Below, in pieces: positions 1 to 12,200 of a stretch of DNA of 32,770 nt. The DNA is from Apostichopus californicus (taxonomy: Eukaryota; Echinodermata; Holothuroidea; Aspidochirotida; Stichopodidae), in contig JAIPMN010001393.1 of assembly GCA_020650975.1 (NCBI GenBank), forward strand, positions 1,952 to 34,721, given 5' to 3'. The first letter of the stretch is position 1; each line of letters starts with the position of its first letter. The translations under genes were made by a program, and so were the position numbers. The notes under the pieces are model-generated. The model saw only the letters and a program-made list of their open reading frames with translations, was not told the DNA's origin and did no database searches.

Positions 1-116
1 CCAGGGCCAAACAATGCTGCCAAAAATCCTCCCCCCCCCCCCGATCCCACATGATACCACCCAATTTCTCCAACTAAATCCCCAAGTTTCCAGGGCCAAA
101 AATGCTGCAAAAAACA
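1..116. repeat. Two-copy direct repeat at the window edge (period 89)
   Basis: CCAGGGCCAAACAATGCTGC at position 1 is nearly repeated from position 90 (CCAGGGCCAAAAATGCTGC). The spacer contains a 12-base poly-C. The array may continue upstream of the window. Confidence 0.6.
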
Positions 117-1224
117 GACCTTTCAGTACAAAATATTTTCACAAATTAACCCCTGAGCCTGTGCATCATGTGTTTTGAAGTTTGTTATTACAGAGTTTAT
201 ACAGAGTAAGTGAAGGTTTCCTTTTGAGATTGGATTAATAATCCAAAGTTCTGTTTACTCACAAATATTAACATTCCGATGGATGGGATCATCCACGAGC
301 GAGCGGCAGCGACTGTCTACATATCACAGCGTGATTTGTTTGCTTACATGTGATTATGAGTAAAGAGACTAGTTCGAAAGATCAAAACTTGCACACTTGG
401 GTTATTGAACATATTTAAACTCGAAGAGTAAACATTTACTGTTTTGATTATGGAAAAAGTGTCATCATTGGGGGCTATATATTCCCATAGTCATTTTTCT
501 GCTGGCTAGTTTGTGCTTTCTGACATATCTAATCTATAAAACTCCTTATGTTTCATGTCAAGAGGTAGTACATTTCTTTTATCACAACTGACACATGTCT
601 GGGTCCCTATCGAGACATCTGTAATTTAGTGAGGTGGCAGGCAATGAGTGAGTGCCCTAGGAAAAAATGTCCAGTTTACAAAAAAACAATTTTTATGTCT
701 CCTATTGGAAAGTGTACAGGGAAAGGATCAGAATTTTCAGTTTGGTTTGGAAGAGGACCGGTCACATAATGTTGTCAATGAGGACCTGCAATCACACAGA
801 TTTGCCCAAATTAAGTTGTAGTATTGTGTGTATCATCTATGTTAGTATATCCAATGAGCTGCCACAAGACGGTCAATGAGAAAAACAAGCAGAGTGTTAA
901 ATTGTTTGTAACTACATAACCCAACCCTCCACCACCCCCCCTCCCACTTCCCTTATGGCTTTCACATTCCTGTCCCCCTTTTCCATTACTGAGATTTAAC
1001 TACAAGATCTGAAAATAACACATGATGTATGCCGTATGGAATGATTGAAATTAAACGGGGATAGAGGGTGTTTGTAAAGGGAAGTTTATGGTACAATACC
1101 AAGATGATATGGGGGGGGGTGGGGGAGGAATCGCCACATTCTCCATTGGAAATTATCTGTGAAGGTTTTGGCAATGAGCAGTCCTGTCAGGTAATACTTG
1201 CTAGATCACTGTACCCTGAGAGGT

Positions 1225-1248
1225 TGGGGGGAGGGGGGAGGGAGGGGG
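1225..1248 (+). other. G-rich tract with quadruplex potential
   Basis: Four G-runs of 3 to 6 separated by single A residues (GGGGGG A GGGGGG A GGG A GGGGG). This fits the usual intramolecular G-quadruplex pattern with one-base loops. It lies in the upstream intron, about 2 kb before the first visible exon. Confidence 0.6.
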
Positions 1249-2545
1249 ATTGGTCTCGTTCCATAACCCAATGCCAATAACATCACATAATTACCATGTG
1301 ATAAGTACTCTGAATTATTGTAATACTATGTTTCTATGTATGACTTCCTTTCTGTACCCATAATTTTCTATGAACAACATAGCACAAAAATATAGTTTGA
1401 GACTTTGAGTGATTATCAAGCAATACAGAATATTATATAAATATGCTTATCATGTGTAAACAAAATCCTCACTTTCAAGATACCTAATAGAGTTGTTGTT
1501 CCTAGTAATAACCTGTTTGATATTTGATCTAGTATTTTTAGCAACGTGTATTTGTCACAAGAGTACATTGTCATGAATGAGTGTCGTGTTTGCGTAAAAT
1601 TGATTTTCCTCGACAACCCGCCCGATAAAATGTCCTTCATACTTTGCAATGGTTTGCCGTATCAAACGCAGATCAATAGCGTCGAGTAAAATTTCGGAGA
1701 GGATTTCCACGGCGCGACGATAAGAACATAGCCGTGGTTAAATACTACACCTACAAATTGTCTCAATCATAAAGTATATGATTAAAGCATTATGGGATGG
1801 TTTTCAATCGTTATGTATTTTCACCGTGTACATGAGACATTTTCGCAAATTGGGGCGAAATGAATTTCGAGTATCGTTTTCAGCATTTGTCTGAGCAATT
1901 TCGGTCTGAGCTTTGCTAATAAAAATGCGCATGCATGTTTAAAGGAGCAGTGTATGTTGAAATGTGAAGAAGTGTCTAACGGTGGTTTATGATATGATCT
2001 GCATTTACAACGTACCTAATACTAATGATAAAAAAAATATAATTGTACTTTGCGCTGACATTTTGTAAAACACTGTAAATGTAAAGAAAATGGAAGATGA
2101 CAAAAAATTAACAAACTTTTAGTTATTAATTTAATTATTTTGAGCTTCTCTTTGATCGAATGAAGAAAAATCTTTTTTTTATGTTAAAAGTTGATCAAAT
2201 TTGCAATTATTTTTTTGGGGGGAAGATTGCTTAACTATGGATACTAAATATCTGGCAAAAAGTGATTTGATACATCGCAATATTTTGCTATTAAACAAGA
2301 TGTGTTCTCATAATCTTTGCTTATGTGTGCCAGTCCACTATAGCCACAAAAGGGAAACCTTAAAAAGTGCCCTAATTATTTTGAACAAAGTCACATGGGT
2401 TAATCCTTGTGGTCAATTTGATTGATGAACATAAGGCATAAAAATGGATTTTTGACATTTCACAGAACATTACTTATCACTTCCATCAGTTATCATGTTT
2501 ACATTGTATATTTTGAGAAAATAACCATTAAACAAAGGAGGTTCC

Positions 2546-2569
2546 TCAATCAATCAATCAATCAATCAA
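2546..2569. repeat. (CAAT)n microsatellite
   Basis: About six uninterrupted CAAT/TCAA units in the upstream intron. Confidence 0.9.
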
Positions 2570-3229
2570 CAAATTGTTGGAACTCTACAATGCTGTTTAA
2601 TAGGTCAGCTCTCAAGAAACCACACAAATTGTGTTTATTTTGCTTGATTAATTTGACAAGGACAAATGGTGTTGATTTAATCCTAAATAATGAGCTCCCC
2701 CTCCCCCCCCCCCATCCACGGAGGAGTGTATCTCAGATCTCAAAATGTATAAAGTTGCATTGTTGTTGTTTTCTTAATACAGTAATCGCAGTAATTTGTA
2801 AAACACAGAATTTGGAGATTTCAAAATTGCTGCAGAAAGTTTTGGACAATAAATTGTGCCCTGAATGTTTTGGATTATCAAGAACATATTAAAATATATA
2901 AAAGTTGTTTGCAAGTTGATGAAAGTTATGTGAAATATACTGACTCGCATCAAATTACTTTGTCAAATTTTCGATCACGACGTTCTTGTTTCTATTTCTG
3001 TATATATTCTGCTGCCAAGTCCAGGTTTCTTTGTTCCTTTGTCAATGGTTGTACCATGACTTCCTTTATTGAGACACTTTAAAAACACGGATATCTGCAT
3101 TTCCAACTCCGAAGACAAAAGGTTAATCCAATCCGTTTAGTATCTATCGGCTTCACGTGAAAAGAAAGTTCTACATAAAAGTGTCGGCGGCGTTGGTTGA
3201 GTGATTATATGTTCTCTCTCTCTCGACAG

Positions 3230-3288
3230 ATACGGTAAAATTACTTCCACTAAGGCAATATTAGACAAAGAAACATGTGAATGTAAAG
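3230..3288 (+). CDS. RBMS: RBMS coding exon: RRM1 beta2-beta3 part (fragment residues 1-19)
   Basis: The acceptor is a CT-rich tract ending CGACAG at 3224-3229, and the donor is GTAAGA at 3289. The first base, A, completes a codon split after its second base (a proline in known RBMS proteins, CC|A). Then follows [19 protein letters not shown], almost identical to the vertebrate RBMS segment around YGKIVSTKAILD. The last base, G, opens a glycine codon completed in the next exon. This is the middle of RRM1, between the alpha1 region and RNP1. The preceding exon, with LYIRGL-type RNP2, was not found in 1-3229. Frame, borders and similarity all agree, although the exon is only 59 nt long. Confidence 0.93.
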
Positions 3289-6200
3289 GTAAGAGCTTCA
3301 TTAACTTTCCATTAATTAATTATATGTATACTTTTTAAAACACAATTTACTGATGAATTTATTGTGTTAAATCCTCACAAATTCATGAAATGTGTTGAAT
3401 AGTTCAGTTTAATAGAGAAACGTATCCTAGCCCTATATGCAATGTGTGTGAACATGATTTTGAAGTGGAAAAAAATGAAGTTTTTCTGTCTTCTGGCTGT
3501 TCTCTATGTTTGAAATAAACGTGTAAGGTAGTTAAATAAGGATTAGAGTGTTCTAACTAATGTTGATTGAAATGGTCTAAGATGATAGAACAGCAGTGAG
3601 ACAAAGCTTTTATCATTCATGAAAGAGTATATTAGTTATTAAATCGCATCTTAGAAGAAATTTGTGATACTGAGTCTTAACAGTCCGAGTGTTGTTCATC
3701 ATGGATTGAGGGTATTTGTGGAAAAGCTTTGCATTCACCATTCACAATTACTCAATTTCCATAAATGGCCAGCCACATGAGAATAATTTTTTTAATTCAT
3801 CCCACGCAATCCTACAATCCACATGCCTCTCCACCCCCCCCCCCCCTCTTACTTGCCTCTCAGGCTCTCCCATCCCCAACCCTATATATTCCCCTATCAT
3901 CACTGTCTTTCCCTCTCCCTGTCAAACTTTCCCTTTAATACTTCTCCCCAATTAGTGACGAACTCTGTTCCAGCATTTACACCTTATTTACAAGAGACTA
4001 GATGACCATTATAGAGACATGCTTTTTGTTTCAATAACTCCGGATTTCTTGTTAACCCCAAGACTTTATTAATCTTTCGCACTACTTCTTACGCCGGTCA
4101 CCTTCTTTAATTACTGGCAGCTAATAAGGACATTATAGTTCATGGCATTGATACTTGTTTATAATCAGAGGACAGATATATCTTGTCCTACGTACCAAGG
4201 ACACTTAGGTGGAGAAACTTAATTAAAAAAGCAGTTATCGCATTTTGGTAACCAATTTCCAACAAGCTGAATTACTGCATCGATATTAATGGTTAGATTA
4301 TCATGATCATGTGCAGTGATCAACCAAATAAAGGTTACCTCAATTAATATTAGTTTAAATCTTATATTTAAAACTCATTCTTCATGAGTTGAAAAATTAA
4401 TATGAAGCTGTGTTTAGCATGTTCTCCACCCACCCTCCCTCAACAGGTTAACACTCGAAAAGAAAGTATTAGCTGCATGGATAATGTCGCAACAGATGCA
4501 ATTTGACATATTTTACATGCTGGATACATATGTCACAGCACAATTAGAATGAAGATTAGCCTGTAGACCTATCACACTTTCCTAGTGACTGTACTCAGCC
4601 TATACTCTATACATTTGCATATAAGACTATATAAGCTATTATACTCTTATCAGTAATATAGTTGCAGATACTACCATATACCCTCACCTTTTTACAGTGA
4701 TAAACTTTCTGCATATGTTTCGACAGCGTTCTGCGCTACTAATTTCAGTAAAGCGAACCAAAATATGTTTATGCTGGATCATAAAAGGCCTACTCTTTTT
4801 AATATGTTGAAGTAATAATGATATAGTAATTATCTGTAGCAAAAAATCTTATATGTCTGTATTGCTATATGGCAGGGCATAGAACAAAATGGCTGTATCG
4901 ATGGATTGTTCTTACTCAGTTGTCAAGATTTCAATCTTTCATAGACGCTGAAGCCAGTCAATTGTTTTGTAACTCTGACATATTGATAGCAACCAGAAGG
5001 GTATCAAAGCTATAAACTTCTTCATGGAAACTGATACCACACAGAATATTGTTTACTGTCTGGAAAGTTTAAAAAATATTACACAGTGTGGAGAAAAGTG
5101 ATGCTATCACTATTAGAAACGTCCAAATTATAACATTGAATTCTGCATTCCAAGAGATGATGGTGATGATGCATGTTTGATTTTGAGACACTCTTGTAAA
5201 CTAATTAGTATGAGTCAAATGTAAAGCCTGTGTCAACACCGAATCAATACAGTTTTCCTTGTTTGATATGATCAAAACCATGTGACACTCACCATGGAAA
5301 CACGATTCGCTGAGCATGGAACAAAACGTGCAGTTACTGTAGTTATACATCGGCTTTTTAAATGACTAATGACTAGAAATATAAAATACTTTAAAAAAAA
5401 TTCCTTTTCTTTTCACACTCACACTCTCTCTCTCTCTCTCTATTTCTCTATTTTAGGATATGGTTTTGTAGATTTTGAATGTGGTTCAGCCGCAGAAAAA
5501 GCAGTTAGAGCTCTCCAAGCGAAAGGCATTCTGGCTCAGATGGCAAAGGTATGTTACCATGACGACATGTCACCCCGACGTGTGCAATTTACATAGTAAC
5601 GGGGGTCTGCAGTTTCACACCTTGTGAATTAATTTGATGTTAGGACCTGAGTGTTATGCTGATAATTAGCTACAGTGCCAAACTCTCTCTTGTCGAAGAT
5701 CTACACTGGAGCTTCCATCTCGTCTTAAAGAGAATGGTGTCTCTTGAGAGCGTTACATTGGTTGTACTTTCACAAAATGGGGCACAGGTGTAGACAAATA
5801 ATTTCACAAGTTGTTCATCCCACCAGTGAATTTGTTCTCGGTTCACCGCGGTCAGTCCGTTATATGGAGATTTTGTATTGAAAAACAGAACAGGGTGACA
5901 AACTAATCACAACGCATGGTACAAAAGATAGTAATAATAAATACAAAATTGAAGGAAAAAAATTTATCCTAATGTTTTACAGTTTACACAATGTACACGG
6001 TTTTACATCCCTCAAATTTCAATGTAATGTTACAAATTTTTTCGTTGAAACTTTTATGTCTCATGCTTGTCACTACGGTGTTATTTGGTGGACAAAGATG
6101 GCTTTCGTAAATCGTTCCTTTAGCAGTATAGTATATATGGTGCCACTAGATTGAGATGCGAATTCAATTTAAAATGCTGGGCTTCAGTTTCATCCTTTCC

Positions 6201-9200
6201 GACCCCCAGAGTTTGCATCCCAAAGCGGTCCCATCTCTTTTGCCTCTCTGCCCAAACATCAACCGATGCAAACGTTGTCGTATTTCACCTCAACTTTTGT
6301 CAATAGTCCAATTGCTCTCTCATGAAATATATCCTTCAAAACTCTGCAATCTCTTATATCAAAGAGCTGCTGCAATATACATAACCAGTGATTTTGATCA
6401 GAGCCTCAAGCTAATTTATAAAAACTCTCTCCGATACTGTGCGAGGAGAATAAACTTCAGAGCATACCTACTGTACGTTACAGCCACCCCGCTAGAGATC
6501 CAGTCTTCGTCGTCGTTGGACGACGAGACTGTGCAGTAGAATTAATAAACTTTTTTATCGGAGCCCCACAGGCAAAGCACATACCATGCCGAGGCGACCA
6601 GACAGCAGCAGCAGCAGTGTTGATCAAAAAGAAGCAGACAGAATCTAGGGAGAACATAGCCGGTTAAAAGAGAGAGTAGAGGAGGTAGCCGGAGGGCTGT
6701 AAAGAGGATGAAGGGGTGGATAAATAGATCAACATGGGAGTGAAATGGGGAGGCAAATGTTTTGAAGCCCTGTTGCAATTTGTCTTTGCTCGGCTCAGCT
6801 TGTCAAATTACTTTTCTGCGAAAGTAAATCAGTGATGTAAAATTGTCAGTTAGAGTACAGTGTATGGTCGAATCCATCCTGGAAAATTTATAACCTTGGC
6901 TATACAAATGGAGACTGCTTAACCTCCCTCCTCAGGTTGACCATCCTTTTTTGCAAAGTCTTGCAGGCCTCCTTTAAAGACCTTTTATTTCAAACTGTCA
7001 GGATCACCACCAGATCCATCCATTGCCTTCCTGATGGGCCTATGCAGGCGCGTAGCCAAGGGGGGGGAAGGGGGCAGCCGCCCCCCCTTGAGCAATTTAA
7101 AAAAAAAAAATTTAATGTTTTTATGATATCGCTAGTAATTTTAAAAGAGAAAATGCTAAGATGCAACTTACAAGTGCCATTTCCAGCAATCTGGGAGGCA
7201 TTTTCAGCCTAAATTTTCTTGTACGCTTCGCGCCAACCCATGGTGGCGCTATGCTTAATTTGCAATGCCGAATCTACGGCTCTGATAATTTGCCAACAGT
7301 TTTGCCCCTCCCTTGGCAAATTCCTGGCTATGCGCATGGTCCTATGGGGCTCATAAAGATCCAATTTGTGTGTCTTAGCAGCTCAGGCAATTTTGCAAGA
7401 TTGCATTATTGATCAAACTAAAGCATACGCCCTCTAAATTTCCCTCATCAAAGGAAGCTATTTATTAATTCAGTCCTGAACATTGCATCACCCAGACATT
7501 TTCATGACGCATATTTATGAGAAAAATAACGTATTTCCTCAAATCTTGTTATTTTAGTATCAAATAGCAGAACAATCAAGTAAAGCATATTGATGTAAAG
7601 TTTGCCATCAAATACTATTAAGGGATGTTCATGTGTCGGCTGTTGCTGTAAATTCTGCGGAGGAAGTTGTTTTGCCTTCTTCATCGCGTTTTTTATTCCT
7701 TGCCGAGGCTGAACGAATCTATGTGATGGTGATGGCGTGTGTTTTGTGTGTATGTGACACTTGCTTGTAAACATAGTAACTAAAAAGTGCATGGTGTATT
7801 AACTTCATACTGTGGTACAGTATGTGGATCCATCTTATTGAGAACAAGAATCCTGATGTTTTTCTCTGAAGTTCAAGGGTCATTTGAGATCGGCAGAGGT
7901 CAATGTCTGTAAACAACATAACTGAAACACTGTACACCTTTGTTGACCTTATCAGTTTTCACCCTCTGAGCAGGTTATCTCAAATATGGTACAAAAAATT
8001 GGCTCAAGGTTTTCTCAAATGGTCTCAAAATTGGCCATATTCTCTGTGTTTTATATTAGATGACTTTTGCTTCAGCATTAGGTTTTGAAAAAATTTCACA
8101 GTGTCATTTAACTCTCATTAAAAGCAATTACTAAAGGGATGGTTGGTGGCAGAGCTGATTTGCTAGCCCAGCCTTGGTAAAAAGAGACATTTTGGAATGA
8201 AAATTCTATACTGTAAAAATCCTTACCAGTGAATGAAATGGTTGCTGCCCACAAGTGAGTGCAATGAGATGAAATTCTCTAGTTCTCGGTTAATTCTTGG
8301 ACAAATTTATCTCACTTGCTCTACGTTTGTCAGATAGTTATGTGGGAATTTTGAGCAAATTATATGGCAAGGAATCACAAACTAGTTGACTCCCCCCCCC
8401 CTACATTCATTTTTTACTAAAACTCTCAGTTTAATAATCCGGCATTCCATTACATTGAATACCCCATCCTTTTGTAAATGTCATTGCACGGCGGCGACAC
8501 CTGTTGGTATTTTGTGATAGAAGTTAATTTGCCACCCTGGCAATCTGTCAAAGTAACGGTACACAGCACCAGACTACATGCTGACTGTCTCAGGTTGAAC
8601 AAGGGCAAAGTGCATGGACCTTGTAATCGATCGCATTCCGTGGGAAAAAAGGAAAAGACCGTCCGTGATGCGGGGTGATCGAGTGCAATATATATTTTTC
8701 TCTTCCTTCTAAAAGAAAACATGTTTACATTGTCCGACCTGAAATATGATGGAAGTGCAGTGAGATCGTTGAGATTTATACTTGAGCAAGAAATAGAGAA
8801 ATAAAGATCGGTTAAAATATCCTTTAAGAAAATCAGATTCTCCCCCCCCCCCCCCAAAAAAAAATGAAGATAGAGTCATGTTGAATGTCAGCATTCAGGG
8901 GTGGGATACCCCAAGGGAATTGTGTTGTATATGAAAGCAATAAGAAACATAACCAGAAAATTGACCAATCAGGAGAGGACGATGAACATTATGAATATAT
9001 ATGATGGAAATTGGGTGCAAAAATGTCACCAATGGTCATATTAAAAAGCTAGGGCAGGAAAGGAGTGCATATATGTGAGAGGAGAAGGGTAGTGAAGTTA
9101 ATGTTACAATGGGCTGCGTACATTAGATCCATCCATACACACGACCATGTCTGGTCGGGTAAAAACACTGTAAAAGGGTAATTAAATACTCAGCAAAATG

Positions 9201-12200
9201 TTGCCAAAGATGGCAGAGACTGGAGGAAGTAAGGTTACTTTTCTTCCCTGTTCTGTATTCACCACCATCTGTGATCTATAAGAAAATAACCAAGGATCAA
9301 TTGCCATTTATGTAACACAATCTCGAAAGGACAATTAATATCGCAATACATATTGCTTTTCCGTTTGTTCGCTAGCTTTGGATACAATTATACGCGATCG
9401 AACTTAATTTGGGGGGGGGGGGGCGATGCAATGTTTGAACGCCATCGTGTAGAACATCTGCCGCGTAGATCCATATCGTGGTCTCAAACATGGATTCGCT
9501 AAACTGATTTTTTTTCCTACTTGCCGTATGAAACATGAGCGAGGCTATCAGCGGGGAAACTGTCAAAGAGTGATGTAACATTTACAGACTTGCATCTGCC
9601 ATGGGGAAGGTTGTTTCAGTCTCTGTCTCATCATCGGCAGGTCAGATGAAAGATGGAACCGTAACTTTAGACGCTGTTCGAGCGCAGTCGCCTAACATTT
9701 GCCAGCCGTAATTAAAAAGACAGAGATGCTAGATTCTCGATTGGTTGTTTACTTTAAAGCAACACGGAAGCTATGTGCCATGTCTACTACTTGTACTTAC
9801 TGGTGGTACTGGTGTAAATATACCAGGATGGATTTCAGGGGGAAAATTTACTTATTGTTTCGTTTGAATGCCAGAGAGCTAAAACATACGGTGAAAACGA
9901 TACTTTTAGGATGAGGTGAGATATAAGATTAAAAAAGGGAAAAAAAGACGTTGGTTCTTGTTTATGAAAAATGAAATCAAGAGAACATCCACAGAATATT
10001 TGCCAGGGGGGGGTTGTCATGTATTACTCACTCACCTGTAGCAGGCAGGGAGGGGGGGTATAAAAGTTCAATTAACCCTATGGGGGGAAAATTTCCAATT
10101 TTGTTGGTTAATTTAAATTTCACCCTGTTGAAATACTCAACCTGTGATATTTCATTGGTAGACAACTCAGTACCATTTGTTCAATTCCTAGGACTTCCTG
10201 GAATCAATTCCTGGTTCAGTTAAAGGCATACAATAAATTTGTGAAGCATCCGTAGAAATTGATCAGAAACTTAAAAAAATTTCTCTGTTATTGCTACGAA
10301 ATTATTACCAGATATTGAGGAACGTTAATTCTGATGTTCAAAATCAATTCAAATTTCAACACGTAGTAATAATGGAATGGGAATTTCAACAACTACTTCA
10401 AATTTGGAGGAATTTTGAAAACAGTTCATAAAAGGTTGTACTGTACAAGTTTGCACTTTAAAGTCATATGGGGAGAGTGTTAAGGGCATTCACTGTTTTA
10501 AGCTTCGCTTTACTTCATTCGGCACTGAACCAGCCACAGTAGTCTGTTAATACCAGAATCGATATTTCCATGGTTATACGTAGTTGCACGAGGCCAGATT
10601 GAATTTATGCTGGTTACGACTAACTGTGTCGTTCTGTCATTACCAGCATATAATCGTGTATTGGTGGAAATTTTGACATCTGTACATAAAACTGGTGTTG
10701 CTTTGTGCAGCCAGAGTAGCAAGTACTGTGACTATTCATAAACAAAAGCTGTGCCAAAAATATTCCCATATTGCAGAATCTGCCGGTTTATTGCTAACCA
10801 TGGTTTATACACGACATGGGACAAATTGTGGGGTCTCGACTCTCCCGCACAGGAAGATATATCATAGACCTTATACTTTTCCAAACCAAGAAATATCCAT
10901 CACCCATACAGTATTTAAAGTCAACAACACGTTAGGTACCATGTCAAAAATAGGATGCTAAGTATGGGCTGCAGCCTTCAGCAACAAGGCTGCAGCCTTC
11001 AGCAGCAAAGCTGCGTAAAGGACAAAGTAAATCTATCGTCGTGCTTCAGTTAATCACACGAGATCGGTTCCCAAGTCGGATAATCCCTCAGTCCCTCCTG
11101 ACTGAGCAGGGTTTTGCAGCTTTAGATGTGTTAATTGACACTTACAGTGCCATAGAGTATTGACTGTAGTATGATATCAAAAACAGAGCTTTAATCCATG
11201 TGGACTAGCACAAACAACTACCTTCAACAACACACTTCTCTATTTTGAATTGCACATGTTTTGAAATATTTAATGGTTTGCTTGCTTGCTTTGAAGTGTC
11301 CTCTCTTTGGGATTTGTTATATTGACGTGCAATTTCCAGACTCGCCTCATGTTGTAATTAGTATCCTTTTCCAGTTTCAAAAGCTGATCCAGACTTTCTT
11401 CTTACTCGAAAACACAGTTAAGCTTGTGAATAGTGAAGATGTAACATTTTGTGATGGGTTTTTGGACTATCAAATGTCAGATACTTGAATTCTCACCCAT
11501 TTTGTGCCCTTGTTTTACCCATTTTTTCCCTCTTTTTTTCCCTTACTCGAGACTCGAGATCTGGTCAGTTTGCACAAAACATTTTCAGTAAAATGTTTGC
11601 CCTTAATAGGATTTTAATTCACTCTCATACTCTAAGAAGAGAAGGAGGCTTGGTTTCTTAAAATGTAATCTGCTGTTGAACCAGTGCATGCAGCATTGCA
11701 ATTAAGACCTAGAAAATGGTTTCCATGAACTTCTGAGAGGAATAATTTTAATATCTTACCAACATTAGAATACCACTTAAAAAGATGGTTTCAGCAGTTG
11801 GTCTGTAGAAAGCATCGTAGCTTGTTTCAGGAACCTTGAAAGTAGTCGTTTGATACATGATCACCAACTTTTCAAACCTCATTCACATCAGCTCAAATTA
11901 TATTTAATTCATGTGAGCATTAATGATTGGTTCACGTTCTGTTTTGTTGGTGTATCCTTCCTCAAGCTGTTACTAGTGTTAAATACCATTTATGTTGATT
12001 TTCCTTCCTTCCGTCCGTCTGCCCTTATGCAAAGTGTGCTAACATTGCAGGGCTAAGCTTTTTCTATATGCTTTGGCATCTGCATTTTACTCATCTATAT
12101 CATAAGCAAGACACTCCAAAGCTTTAAAGGACAATCATACTTTCCGTTCCAATAATTCTAAATTGCTTTCGGCAAGGAAACTCCGTATATGTTGTTCCCC

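Larger units (their letters stand above)
1..3229 (+). other. Partial upstream intron (3' end) of the RBMS gene
   Basis: No coding exon could be recognised here on either strand. Short open frames show no family motif, and the expected RRM1 RNP2 exon is absent. The interval must be intronic if the gene extends upstream, because the exon at 3230 starts inside a codon. It contains poly-C at 31-42 and 2703-2713, poly-G at 1111-1119, a G-rich tract at 1225-1248 and a CAAT microsatellite. An alternative promoter inside it cannot be excluded. Confidence 0.75.

Noticed and set aside
551-575. Possible let-7 microRNA (AGAGGTAGTA)
   Set aside because: Only the first bases resemble let-7; the mature sequence diverges right after and no complementary arm lies nearby.
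1-3229. Exon with the first half of RRM1 (RNP2) inside the window
   Set aside because: I searched the three forward frames for an LYIRGL-like or LCQP-like segment followed by a donor in the right phase and found none.
6501-6531. MicroRNA precursor
   Set aside because: The stem is only about 13 bp with a tiny loop, too short for a normal pre-miRNA. It is kept as a hairpin only.
6156-6539. 127-codon + strand open frame in the large intron
   Set aside because: No known domain and no splice context. It ends in the short GTC/GAC hairpin, and composition is like the rest of the intron.
10967-11160. Shared dispersed repeat with 21946-22130 based on GCTGCAG clusters and ACAGTGCC
   Set aside because: Similarity is limited to short GC-rich words. 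I could not extend an alignment, so only the local direct repeat is reported.
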